Assembly (NCBI RefSeq): GCF_024323335.1
Contig: NC_066581.1
Coordinates: 31,368,699 to 31,432,698, forward strand
Reading direction: 5' to 3'
Length of the DNA stretch: 64,000 bases
From: Lathyrus oleraceus
Lineage: Eukaryota; Streptophyta; Magnoliopsida; Fabales; Fabaceae
Of the stretch, positions 22,556 to 33,987 are shown piece after piece. The position numbers were made by a program, and so were the translations under genes. The notes under the pieces were generated by a model. That model saw only the letters and a list, made by a program, of their open reading frames with translations. It was not told the origin of the DNA and did not search any database. The first letter of the stretch is position 1, and every line of letters begins with the position of its first letter.

Positions 22556-23316
22556 GGATAATGCTAACAGAATTTGCAATTAACACATCATTTGCACCAG
22601 ATCTAGATCCAATCACAAGAATTGCACAAACTTTTTCTCTCCATTTTTCTGCAAATTTTCTCATAGAACTTGCATTGTTCTTGCTCGATCCTTGATGCAC
22701 CATCATAATTGAAGACTTTGGAAGCTAAATCCATGAACTGTTGAGCTGCTTTTGGAACTGTTGCATCAAGCTTCCATTAATGGCAGTTGCGGATTTGAAC
22801 TACATCAAGCATTGTTGAGCTACAATCCGTCATCCATTCATCTATTGAGGAGTTGTAGAGCATCTGTTTCAGCTTCTTCAAGCCTAAACTGCACGATTCC
22901 ATCACTGCACTTCAATTAAGGTCAGTTTTCGATGATCAAGATTCGTGAAATTGTGTTATGCGTTTGGTAGATCTTGGATTATAGAGTAGCCTGAGCTTTG
23001 TAGAATTGCATTTCATCAAGAATTGAGGAAGTTATCGTGATTTCAATTTTGATGTGCAAACTTTATCTTGCTCGATCCAAGCGTTTCAGTGAGAGTTAGG
23101 GCAAATCATGCTTAGATTAGTGATGAGCGTTAGAAGATGAAGCTAATGATGTATGTTTCATAAATTTCTGGAATGATTTGTTCTTGCTGATTATGAACAT
23201 GATGAACACGCATGAGTTCGTTAGGGTTTAGTTTCCAGAAGTGTTTTGATCCGCCTGGCCGTGTTTTTGCATGAATTTTGTTGTTTGTATGCCATGCACC
23301 AATCACAGCGCGCCAC

Positions 23317-23351
23317 CTCACTTAATGAAACGGCGCGTTTCATTAAGTGAG
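23317..23351 (+). other. Perfect 16-bp hairpin in Ogre LTR (5' copy)
   Basis: CTCACTTAATGAAACG (23317-23332), loop GCG, then the exact reverse complement (23336-23351), flanked on both sides by CGCCAC. It lies downstream of the TATA box, so it would be in the transcript. The same structure is at 49045-49079. Confidence 0.9.
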
Positions 23352-25242
23352 CGCCACTTTTGAATCTCCACACGGTTCGAGTCCGGTCCAGCACATTTGC
23401 ATTATTTTGGCTTTGCATTTTTTCCAACTATGCTTTACATGTTCATGCTTGGTTCCACATGTTTTTTTATTTTTTTTCCACATTAGAAAATTCATAACTC
23501 ACAAAATAATGATCCAATTTACATGAGATTTTTTGTGCATGTTCATCATGATGTCTACTATTTTTTGGATATTTTTCCAGAATTTGTGCTCGAATGGATT
23601 TAAAATTTGCCTAGGGTTTGTTCTTGCATGTCATTCATTGCACATTGCTTGCCATTTCTTTTATGAAATCATGATGCTTGATCCAATGAAGCTGAAATTT
23701 ACACGCATAATCTAGACACTTTGATTGATCTTTTGGCTTTGAGTTTGCTATTTTTGCCCTTCTGGATGTCGGGATATGAGTTGATCAATATAGGTGTGAC
23801 AATGTGTGTCACACCATTTCTTGTCCAATTTATGGAATTTCTTTACCATGCTATATGAACTTCAATTGATGTGAATTTTTGCATGAGAATACTTCTGGAT
23901 GTTAAGTTTGATTGTGAATTTGTGTAGAATTTTTTGATGCATTTCCAATTTGTCTGAGAATTTCTTTTCTGTTTGACCAATTGTGGACTTTTTGTGAGTC
24001 ATGATCTTATAGGATTTGTGAAATTCTTGATGTTTATTGGATGAGCTTGAAATTTTTCACATGTATTCTAGACACCTTGAAGTTTGCCATGGCTTTGGTT
24101 TGATGCATTTATCTTGTACCAATTCTGTTTTATGCTTGCTTGAAGTTGATGTATGATTTTGTGCCTTGTATGAGCTTGTTTTGCCTTGCTTTGACTTATG
24201 GATTTTATTTGACTTGCTTCCCCTTGTTTAAATGACTTGAAATTTGGTGTGTTGATCATGTTATGAATGCTGTTTAGCCATGATTTTTCTTGAGATTTAT
24301 TGAATTGTTTTTGAGTTGATATGGGTTGGGTCATTCTGTTTGGTTCTATGAGCTTTGAATTTGCATGCTTTGCACTAAATGCTTTATGAAATGAAATTGG
24401 TGCATGATATGAATATGAGACAACTTGGACTTTGTTTTTATTTGATTGAACTTGATTCTTGATAATTTTCATGTTCTGTTTTGGTTTATTGCTCCCACTT
24501 GGACCCTAGGCCTTGTCCTAGTGGTTAGCCTCTCACATTTGAGCTTTGTTTCAGGTTAAAGAGCACAATTGCTTATACTTGATGATGTGCACTCAATTGG
24601 AGTTGGTCCATTGCTTGTTTATGACGAACCTTGAGTTTGTTTTGTAGGCTTTGAGACTTGTACTTAGGCCTTGTGGCTTGCACCTTTGTGCATTGTTTTG
24701 CTTGATTGTTGTTTGACTGTGTACAGTTAACTATTGACCATTGTCTGTTTGACTTTTGTTTGAGTTGAGTACTGATTATGTTGGATTGTTTTCAGGTACA
24801 TTAGTTGCTATAGTTCCTTTGTGAACTTTCTTTTGCTTTGCTTGATAGGTTGAGCATTGAGGTATAATGACTCTAACTCCATGTAGTCTGGAAGACCTGG
24901 CCTGTTATTTGGTCAGGCACCTGTCTGAAGTCCTCCTTAAGAGGCAATGCTTGTGATTGTTTATTTTTGTCCCCAAGCAGGAAAAGACATTTGATAAGGA
25001 AATTGGCAGACAAAAGAGATGTGCAATCCATCTCCTGCTATTCTGTTGAGTCATCCCTCTGCTCACACCACTGTGTTGATGCATTGTGGATATTAACCCA
25101 AGATCCTTGTACAGTTGTACAGTTGTGTCAGTCATATGTGTAGAAGGGTTCCCACTTTCTGAACCCACACATTCATTTGTTTAAAGCTCTCCCAGGCCAG
25201 GGATAAGAGCTGTGAGGCACACCCCTCACTTCCTATTTCATC

Positions 25243-25247
25243 TGCTT
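25243..25247. other. Target-site duplication of D, left
   Basis: TGCTT, repeated at 32876-32880. The intact empty site (CATCTGCTTCACCCTAAC) is in each copy of the 3' LTR unit of B, near 50970, 52912 and 54854. Confidence 0.96.
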
Positions 25248-25376
25248 TGTAACACCCCGATAAAATATGATAATTATTTAAATTAAGTTAATAGTATATT
25301 TATTAATTTAATTAAATAATTGGATTATTATTGGAATATTATTTGGAATTATTATTATTGGAATAATAAGTTGGAA

Positions 25377-25387
25377 TATATATAAAG
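25377..25387 (+). promoter_or_regulatory. Putative TATA box, 5' LTR of D
   Basis: TATATATAAAG about 130 bp into the LTR, repeated at 31005-31015 in the 3' LTR. U3 would be short. Confidence 0.55.
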
Positions 25388-25810
25388 AGTTCCATTTGGT
25401 AAAAAGGGTTTTTTCACGTGAAAACCAGAGAAGCGACAGAAAGTGAGAAAAGGGCAAAGAGGAAGAGCAAGAGAACGAGGGTTGAAGAAGGGAAAGCTTG
25501 AAGCTAAAGGATTCGCCGGATTAACTCAGGTAAGGGGGGTTTATCGTCGTTTAATGGGTATTATGGATTAACATGTGATGGGTAGTAATAAGCCATTGAT
25601 TGACTCTAATTAGGTTTGAGAAATACCTTGAATTGTGATGAATGAATTGCGTTAAAAACTGTAATTGAAACTATATTTGGGTGAGTTGTGATTTTCCGAA
25701 CGTGTAGCTTTTTACGGAATTGGAATCGGAGGTCCGGAAGTCCTCCAACGGCGGAAAATGCGGAGAATTCTGCATTCTGTTTCGTGTTAGCGCAGGAACA
25801 GCTTTCTGTC

Positions 25811-26071
25811 TTGCGTTAACCGGTTAACCCAGGGTGTTAACCGGTTAACACTGTTATGATAATTAAGAGAATTAATTTCTATTCTGCGTTAACCGGTTAA
25901 CCCAGGGTGTTAACCGGTTAACACTGTTATGAATTATGAGAAATTGCTGTCTGTCTTGCGTTAACCGGTTAACCCAGGGTGTTAACCGGTTAACACTGTT
26001 AAAATGTGCCAGGAAGCGTGTTCTGTGTTGCGTTAACCGGTTAACCCAGGGCGTTAACCGGTTAACACTGT
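25811..26071 (+). repeat. Four ~72-bp repeats with eight 14-bp palindromes (5' LTR of D)
   Basis: Each unit holds two perfect palindromes GTTAACCGGTTAAC joined by CCAGGGT or CCAGGGC. Palindromes start at 25815, 25836, 25888, 25909, 25960, 25981, 26032 and 26053. Pairs have start-to-start spacing of 21 bp, about two helical turns; units are 72-73 bp apart. All eight copies are exact, unlike the AT-rich spacers between units. Confidence 0.97.
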
Positions 26072-27251
26072 TGGAAAAGTGGAAATTTGATATTTAAATA
26101 TTGTGAACATATTCGATGATTGGCCTATATTGGTGTATGATATAGTAGGGATCATTTCCCGTTGTTTTGAGCAGTATAGGTATTAGTAGAGTGTGCTAAT
26201 ACTGTGATTTATTATTTGGCATGACATGATATGCTTCTGTGATAAATATGCTGATGATGTATGTTGGTATGCATAATGCTGTGAATATATCTATTATGTA
26301 TGCAATTGTGGATGGACTGTTTATGGCTTAGAGTGTGAGCATATGTCCATTGTGGATTGTTGTTGATGTTGCATGCTAGGTGATTTAGCGTGCATAGTAT
26401 GGCCTTGATGGTGGTAGCTAATTCCCATGGTGAGGAATTAGTGATGAGTTATTGTGGATTGTTGTTGATGTTTGCATGCTAGGTGATTTAGCGTGCATAG
26501 CATAGCCCTTGGGGTGGTAGCTAATTCCCATGGCGAGGACCTAGTGATGTGAGTCACTAGGTCTCAAATGAGTGGGACTAGTGAGCTTGGTAGCCGTATC
26601 TGGATTTGATCGGTGAGGTTGAACTATATGTTCACGAATAGTCGGTACCGCATGCATGGAGTCTCATTGCATAATGTATGTATGGCGTATAATATGAATG
26701 GATGTATTCCAATATTATACGTGTGTTTTGTGGTTGTGTTGAGTATGAGTATGAGTATGAGTATGAATATGAGTTGATGTTGCCGTTGCTGAATGTGTGT
26801 TATGATTAGGGTGATGAAATGTGTTGATTTACTTAACATTACATGATATTTTATAATGCTTATTATATCGATTGAGGAACTCACCCTTACAACTATGTTT
26901 TCAGGTAACGAGCAGTGATTGAGTAGAAGCTAGTGCTTGGAGTCTAGTGTAGTTCCTTAGTGGGTCATGCTCTGGTAGATGTAACATCGGGACGGGGTGT
27001 TTTACCTTGTTTCATTTGTTGGTTGTTGAACAAGTTTTACATGTAATGTGTTACATGTTTTGCATGTTGTTGGATTTCATTCCGCTGCGTATTGTGCAAT
27101 GTTTTATTTTGATAAATAAATGAGTATGACCAGTTATTTGGAAAATGGTGTGAAGTGTCAAGTGTGACACCCTTAAATTGCATATCTACTCTGATTTATG
27201 TTTTGATGTTTTAATATAAATTTGGGGTATTTTAGAAGGGTGTTACATTAG

Positions 27252-27264
27252 TGGTATCAGAGCA
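27252..27264 (+). other. tRNA-iMet primer binding site of D
   Basis: TGGTATCAGAGCA, four bases after the LTR end, complementary to initiator tRNA-Met. Confidence 0.93.
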
Positions 27265-27371
27265 TAGTCGGTCGAGTCGAGTCGTAATTATTCTGTTTCC
27301 CTGTATGTGATTGGTGTTGTGTAACCCTATCCGTACTTATTGTTTTAGCTTGTTGGGTTCTCAGAATAGAG

Positions 27372-28283
27372 ATGGCTGGAAGAGGTAGAGACGATGCTGC
27401 GATTGCTGAGGCTCTGGGTATGCTAGCTGGAGTACTTGGAGGGAATCCGAATGTTGTGGGATTGGGAGCTGCTCGTCAACTGAGTGAGTTCCAGAAGAAC
27501 AATCCTCCAATGTTCAAGGGAGCATACGATTCAGATGGTGCTCAGAAGTGGTTAAAGGAGATCGAGAGGATCTTCCGAGTGACTGAGTGTGTCGATAACC
27601 AGAAGGTCAGGTTCGGTACGCATATGCTGTCAGAGGAAGCAGATGATTGGTGGGTTGCTGCCCGCACTGAGTTGGAAGCTGTTGGGAGTGCTGAGATCAC
27701 TTGGGCGGTGTTCAGAGAGAGATTCCTGAGGAAGTACTTTCCAGAGGATGTCAGGGGAAAGAAAGAGATAGAGTTCTTAGAATTGAAGCAGGGCAACCGG
27801 TCTGTTACTGAGTATGCTGCTAAGTTCACAGAGCTGTCGAAGTATTACACTCCCTATGATGAGGCAGTAGCAGATGGGGCAGAGTTGTTTATGCTGTTAG
27901 CGACTTTGGAGGCTAAAGATAAACTGGTGATTTGCGATCTAGCCGTGGTGTGTGATTTTCCTGATGTGTTTCCTGAAGAAGTGAATGAATTATCGCCAAA
28001 GCGTGAAGTTGAGTTCTCGATTGATTTGGTACCTGGTACTAGGCCGATGTCGATGGCTCCGTACCGTATGTCTGCTGTTGAGTTAACTGAATTGAAGAGT
28101 CAGTTGGAAGATCTGTTGGATAAGAAATTTATTCGTCCGAGTGTGTCACCGTGGGGTGCACCAGTGTTATTGGTTAAGAAGAAAGGAGGTACTATGAGGT
28201 TGTGTGTGGACTACAGGCAACTGAATAAAGTGACGATCAAGAATCGATATCCTTTGCCGAGGATTGATGATTTGATGGATTAG
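27372..28283 (+). pseudogene. Gag-RT fusion of element D
   Basis: ATG 27372 opens a 303-residue frame. Residues 1-170 are gag: [32 protein letters not shown] and [22 protein letters not shown]. Near residue 170-175 (about 27885) it passes without shift into the protease-RT linker ([13 protein letters not shown]) and the start of RT ([42 protein letters not shown]). The zinc knuckle and DTG-type protease are absent. It ends at a TAG (28281-28283) inside RT; the same frame continues beyond it. Confidence 0.93.
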
Positions 28284-30833
28284 TTGGTTGGTGCGAGTGT
28301 GTTCAGCAAAATAGATTTGAGATCGCGGTATCATCAGATACGTGTGAAAACTGAGGATATTCAGAAGACTGCTTTCAGAACAAGGTATGGACATTATGAG
28401 TATTCTGTAATGCCTTTTGGTGTGACTAATGCGCCTGGGGTATTTATGGAGTATATGAATAGGATTTTCCATCCGTACCTAGACAAGTTTTTTGTGGTGT
28501 TTATTGACGATATTTTGGTGTATTCGAAATCTGAAGAAGAGCATGCTGAACATTTGAGAGTGGTTTTAGGAATTCTACGAGAAAAGAAGTTATTTGCTAA
28601 ACTATCTAAGTGTGAATTTTGGTTAGAAGAGGTTAGTTTTCTTGGTCATGTGGTTTCAAGAGGTGGTATTGCTGTTGATCCTTCTAAGATAGAAGCGGTA
28701 TCTAAGTGGGAAGCTCCGAAGTCAGTTTCTGAGATAAGGAGTTTTCTTGGACTTGCAGGTTATTATAGGAAATTCATTGAGGGATTTTCTAAGGTGGCGT
28801 TACCGTTGACGATGTTGACTAGAAAGGGGCAAGCGTTTGTTTGGGACTCAAAGTGTGAAGAAGGTTTCCAAGAGTTAAAGAGGAGGTTAACTACTGCTCC
28901 TATTCTGATATTACCAAGTCCGTCAGAACCATTTGAGGTTTACTGTGATGCTTCATTGTTGGGTTTGGGTGGTGTTTTGATGCAGAATAAGCAGGTTGTA
29001 GCTTATGCTTCGAGACAACTGAAGGTTCATGAGAGGAACTATCCGACACACGATTTAGAGTTGGCAGCTGTGGTATTTGTTCTGAAGTTATGGAGGCATT
29101 ACTTGTACGGGTCAAGATTTGAGGTTTTCAGTGACCATAAAAGTTTAAAGTATTTGTTTGACCAGAAAGAGCTGAATATGAGACAGAGGAGATGGTTAGA
29201 GTTTCTGAAGGATTATGACTTTGGTTTGAATTACCATCCGGGTAAAGCAAACGTAGTGGCTGATGCATTGAGTCGGAAATCATTGCATATGTCTATGTTA
29301 ATGGTTAAGGAATTGGATTTAATTGAGCAGTTCAGAGACTTGAGTTTGGTGTGTGAGAGTACTCACAATAGTGTTAAATTGGGAATGTTGAAGTTAACGA
29401 GTGGTATTCTGGATGAGATTAGAGAGGGTCAGAAATCCGATGTGCTTTTGGTTGATAAGTTGACTCTAGTGAATCAAGGCCAAGGTGGTGAATTCAGAGT
29501 TGATGAGAATGGTGTTTTGAAATTTGGTAATCGGGTGTGTATTCCGGATGTTACCGAACTTAAGAAGAGTATTCTTGAGGAAGGACATCGTAGTGGCCTG
29601 AGTATTCATCCTGGGGCTACGAAGATGTATCCTGATTTGAAAAAGTTATTTTGGTGGCCGGGAATGAAAAGAGAAATTGCGAGTTTTGTTTATTCTTGTT
29701 TGACTTGTCAGAAGTCAAAGATTGAGCATCAAAAGCCGTCTGGGCTAATGCAACCGTTGGCTATTCCAGAGTGGAAGTGGGATAGTATCAGTATGGATTT
29801 TGTTTCAGGTTTACCGAGGACAACTAAGAATTTTGAAGCTATTTGGGTGATTGTTGACAGATTGACAAAATCGGCTCATTTCATTCCGATCAGAATGGAT
29901 TATCCGTTAGAGAGATTAGCTGAGTTGTATATTGAGAAAATTGTAAGTTTGCATGGTATTCCGTCGAGTATTGTTTCGGACAGAGATCCTAGATTTACAT
30001 CGAAGTTCTGGGAAGGTTTGCAGAGGGCTTTGGGAACTAAGCTGAGATTGAGTTCTGCATATCATCCGCAGACTGATGGTCAGACTGAGAGGACGATTCA
30101 GTCACTGGAGGATCTTTTGAGGGCTTGTGTTTTGGAAAAGGGAGGTGCTTGGGATTGTTATTTACCTTTGATTGAGTTTACCTACAACAATAGTTTTCAT
30201 TCGAGCATTGGTATGGCACCGTTTGAAGCTTTGTATGGTAGGAGATGTCGGACACCTTTATGTTGGTATGAGTCCGGTGAGAGTACTGTGGTTGGACCGG
30301 AGATTGTTCAACAAACTACGGAAAAGATTAAGATGATTCAGGAGAAGATGAGGATTGCTCAGAGTCGTCAGAAGAGTTATCACGACAAGAGGAGGAAATC
30401 ACTTGAGTTCCAAGAGGGAGATCATGTGTTTCTTCGTGTTACTCCGATAACTGGGGTTGGTCGAGCTTTAAAGTCGAAGAAGTTGGCACCTCGATTTATT
30501 GGTCCTTATCAGATTTTGGAGAGGATAGGGGAGGTAGCCTATCGTATCGCTTTACCGCCGTCACTTGCGAATTTGCATGAGGTTTTTCATGTGTCTCAGT
30601 TGAGGAGGTACATTCCTGATCCGTCGCATGTGGTCCAAGTAGATGATGTACAGGTGAGAGATAACCTGACTGTTGAAACATCACCTATGAGGATCGAGGA
30701 TCGAGAGTTGAAGCAGTTGCGGGGTAAAGAGATTGCTTTGGTAAAGGTAGCTTGGGGAGGACCAGCAGGTGGCAATGTGACTTGGGAACTTGAGAGTCAG
30801 ATGAAGGAGTCTTATCCGGAGTTATTCGCTTGA
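28284..30833 (+). pseudogene. RT, RNase H, integrase and chromodomain of D
   Basis: 849 residues open after the TAG, with no start of their own. [18 protein letters not shown] and the catalytic FIDD (28500-28511). RNase [15 protein letters not shown], then [10 protein letters not shown] and ADALSR. Integrase: zinc domain [15 protein letters not shown]...CLTCQKSK, and DDE core ([32 protein letters not shown]). The C-terminal chromodomain ([16 protein letters not shown]) would guide integration through histone marks in this family. Apart from the upstream stop this part looks intact. It overlaps only the PPT/LTR boundary at its 3' side. Confidence 0.95.
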
Positions 30834-30860
30834 GGTATGTTTTCGAGGACGAAAACTCTT

Positions 30861-30875
30861 TTAGTGGGGGAGAGT
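30861..30875 (+). other. Polypurine tract of D
   Basis: TTAGTGGGGGAGAGT directly before the 3' LTR, typical of chromoviruses. Confidence 0.88.
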
Positions 30876-32875
30876 TGTAACACCCCGATAAAATATGATA
30901 ATTATTTAAATTAAGTTAATAGTATATTTATTAATTTAATTAAATAATTGGATTATTATTGGAATATTATTTGGAATTATTATTATTGGAATAATAAGTT
31001 GGAATATATATAAAGAGTTCCATTTGGTAAAAAGGGTTTTTTCACGTGAAAACCAGAGAAGCGACAGAAAGTGAGAAAAGGGCAAAGAGGAAGAGCAAGA
31101 GAACGAGGGTTGAAGAAGGGAAAGCTTGAAGCTAAAGGATTCGCCGGATTAACTCAGGTAAGGGGGGTTTATCATCGTTTAATGGGTATTATGGATTAAC
31201 ATGTGATGGGTAGTAATAAGCCATTGATTGACTCTAATTAGGTTTGAGAAATACCTTGAATTGTGATGAATGAATTGCGTTAAAAATTGTGATTGAAACT
31301 ATATTTGGGTGAGTTGTGATTTTCCGAACGTGTAGCTTTTTACGGAATTGGAATCGGAGGTCCGGAAGTCCTCCAACGGCGGAAAATGCGGAGAATTCTG
31401 CATTCTGTTTCGTGTTAGCGCAGGAACAGCTTTCTGTCTTGCGTTAACCGGTTAACCCAGGGTGTTAACCGGTTAACACTGTTATGATAATTAAGAGAAT
31501 TAATTTCTGTTCTGCGTTAACCGGTTAACCCAGGGTGTTAACCGGTTAACACTGTTATGAATTATGAGAAATTGCTGTCTGTCTTGCGTTAACCGGTTAA
31601 CCCAGGGTGTTAACCGGTTAACACTGTTAAAATGTGCCAGGAAGCGTGTTCTGTGTTGCGTTAACCGGTTAACCCAGGGCGTTAACCGGTTAACACTGTT
31701 GGAAAAGTCGAAATTTGATATTTAAATATTGTGAACATATTCGATGATTGGCCTATATTGGTGTATGATATAGTAGGGATCATTTCCCGTTGTTTTGAGC
31801 AGTATAGGTATTAGTAGAGTGTGCTAATACTGTGATTTATTATTTGGCATGACATGATATGCTTCTGTGATAAATATGCTGATGATGTATGTTGGTATGC
31901 ATAATGCTGTGAATATATCTATTATGTATGCAATTGTGGATGGACTGTTTATGGCTTAGAGTGTGAGCATATGTCCATTGTGGATTGTTGTTGATGTTAC
32001 ATGCTAGGTGATTTAGCGTACATAGTATGGCCTTTATGGTGGTAGCTAATTCCCATGGTGAGGAATTAGTGATGAGTTATTGTGGATTGTTGTTGATGTT
32101 TGCATGCTAGGTGATTTAGCGTGCATAGCATAGCCCTTGGGGTGGTAGCTAATTCCCATGGCGAGGAACTAGTGATGTGAGTCACTAGGTCTCAAATGAG
32201 TGGGACTAGTGAGCTTGGTAGCCGTATCTGGATTTGATCGGTGAGGTTGAACTATATGTTCACGAATAGTCGGTACCGCATGCATGGAGTCTCATTGCAT
32301 AATGTATGTATGGCGTATAATATGAATGGATGTATTCCAATATTATACGTGTGTTTTGTGGTTGTGTTGAGTATGAGTATGAGTATGAGTATGAATATGA
32401 GTTGATGTTGCCGTTGCTGAATGTGTGTTATGATTAGGGTGATGAAATGTGTTGATTTACTTAACATTACATGATATTTTATAATGCTTATTATATCGAT
32501 TGAGGAACTCACCCTTACAACTATGTTTTCAGGTAACGAGCAGTGATTGAGTAGAAGCTAGTGCTTGGAGTCTAGTGTAGTTCCTTAGTGGGTCATGCTC
32601 TGGTAGATGTAACATCGGGACGGGGTGTTTTACCTTGTTTCATTTGTTGGTTGTTGAACAAGTTTTACATGTAATGTGTTACATGTTTTGCATGTTGTTG
32701 GATTTCATTCCGCTGCGTATTGTGCAATGTTTTATTTTGATAAATAAATGAGTATGACCAGTTATTTGGAAAATGGTGTGAAGTGTCAAGTGTGACACCC
32801 TTAAATTGCATATCTACTCTGATTTATGTTTTGATGTTTTAATTTAAATTTGGGGTATTTTAGAAGGGTGTTACA
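30876..32875 (+). repeat. 3' LTR of element D
   Basis: 2000 bp, near-identical to 25248-27247. The palindrome cluster is repeated exactly at 31443-31694. Differences seen include 31172 and 32844. Confidence 0.97.
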
Positions 32876-32880
32876 TGCTT

Positions 32881-33967
32881 CACCCTAACTCTCAATGTTA
32901 GGGTTAAGAGCTAACATCACCTGATTACAGATGGCTTGTGTTGTACAGCCTAACCCTTGTGTGAGCCCACTTTGTGTGTATATAGTGCGTGCTATTTGTG
33001 ATTGTTTGATTGCTTTGCCTGTGCTGTATAGGATAGCTTGCTCCCTGTGCAAGTTAGATAGTAACCTTAACTTAGGGATGATATGCATGATAACATCTAG
33101 GCTCGAGTTGTAGTCTCCCTAGTTGTGTCTCCCTTTGTTATCTGGTTAGGCTAGTCCTTTGTCCCTGCGTAGGGGAACTACGTCGCCCTGATCCTCATAC
33201 CAGATGAGGTACGTAGGCAGGAGATGAGCAGATCTCTCCGGGCGCCCTTTTTGTTTTGTCTTTGTGTGTGCTAGGAGATGGATGTAAGACCAGCGATTGG
33301 CATTCCGTATCCTAATGTCTGTTGTGTGCTTGGAGTTCGATGTAAGTCCAGCGATTGGCATTTGGTTTCCAGTGTGCGTGTGTTTGGTTCGGAGTCTGAT
33401 GTAAGTCCAGCGATTCGCATTCGGTTTCCATGTTTGCTGTGTTTTGTGTGGAGTTTGACGTAAGTCTAGCGATTGGCAGTCGATTTCCTGTGTTGTTTTG
33501 TCTTGCGTGCGTTAGCCGAGCTACGAGTGCTCTGATTCTTCTTAGTCCAAGAAGATACGTATGCATAGGATGCGACATCCTAGCAAGCACGTTTTCCCCT
33601 AGTCCGAACTACGTCGACTCTGATGTCTATGCCTGATAGACTACGTAGGCCCAGGATGCGATATCCTGCCGAGTTAGTTTCGTTTGTTTTCGTGTGTCTC
33701 TTTCAGCCAGTGTGTTTGTTTGTGAGCAGTGTTTTAGCAACCATATTCCTTCCTTTTGTGCGTGGATCTCGTCGAGTACGACGGATGCGTAGGGGTGCTA
33801 ATACCTTCCCTTCGCATAACCGACTCCAGATCCCATCCTCTTTGGTCGCGAGACCATGTCTTTTCCAAGTTTACTTCGAGCGTTTCCTTTCCCTCTTTTG
33901 GGATAAATAACGCACGGTGGCGACTCTGTTGTTTTGTTTTCCCGCCGGTTTTTCGCGTAATGCGACA
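32881..33967 (+). repeat. 5' LTR of B, part 2 (U5)
   Basis: Continues from 25247 and ends GCGACA. It contains the 59-bp minisatellite and a run with 'acgtaggc' and 'gatgcgatatcc' words typical of this LTR family. Confidence 0.95.
33281..33500 (+). repeat. Four-copy 58-59-bp minisatellite in B LTR
   Basis: Units begin GATGTAAG (last one GACGTAAG) at 33281, 33339, 33398 and 33457, each followed by ACCAGCGATTGGCATTC or a close form. It recurs in every copy of the 3' LTR unit (about 51377, 53319 and 55261). Confidence 0.92.
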
Positions 33968-33969
33968 GC

Positions 33970-33987
33970 TGGCGACTCTGCTGGGGA
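33970..33987 (+). other. tRNA-Arg primer binding site of B
   Basis: TGGCGACTCTGCTGGGGA, separated from the LTR end by GC. The same site is found in element A. Confidence 0.88.

Larger units (their letters stand above)
21549..25247 (+). repeat. 5' LTR of B, part 1
   Basis: Starts TGTAGCACC and is interrupted after TGCTT by element D; it resumes at 32881. The rejoined length is 4786 bp, the same as the single-copy equivalent of the 3' LTR (47278-52063). Scattered substitutions separate the two; one cluster is near 22022-22040. Confidence 0.95.
25248..27247 (+). repeat. 5' LTR of element D
   Basis: 2000 bp, TGTAACACCCCG...GTGTTACA, aligned without length change to 30876-32875. It contains the palindrome cluster at 25815-26066, a second duplicated stretch near 26340-26560 ('tgatttagcgtgcatag' twice), and a short GAGTAT run near 26739-26770. 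Confidence 0.97.
25248..32875 (+). mobile_element. Element D: Tekay-type chromovirus, protease lost
   Basis: A 7628-bp Ty3/gypsy element with two 2000-bp LTRs, tRNA-iMet PBS, polypurine tract and TGCTT duplication, inserted in the 5' LTR of B. The pol order RT-RNase H-integrase-chromodomain marks a chromovirus; LTR size, chromodomain type and sequence suit Tekay/Del. Gag is fused directly to RT, with zinc knuckle and protease deleted, and one in-frame stop splits pol. By eye about ten substitutions separate the LTRs, so it is the youngest insertion here. Confidence 0.95.

Noticed and set aside
24068..24472. 134-residue minus-strand frame in the Ogre LTR (also 49797-50201)
   Set aside because: Present in both LTR copies, low complexity (Asn/Lys/Gln/Ser), antisense to the transcript, no domain.
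25815..26066. CRISPR-like regular repeats
   Set aside because: Repeats are in tandem with near-identical 'spacers', lie in an LTR and occur in a plant element; not a CRISPR array.
26624..26884. 86-residue minus-strand frame repeated at 32252-32512
   Set aside because: Identical because the two LTRs of D are near-identical; His/Ile/Thr-rich with a simple-sequence run, no family features.
33146..33910. Overlapping small frames in the U5 of B's LTR, repeated near 51.2-52.0, 53.2-53.9 and 55.1-55.9 kb
   Set aside because: They recur only because the LTR segment is repeated; both strands are open by composition and no family motif is present.
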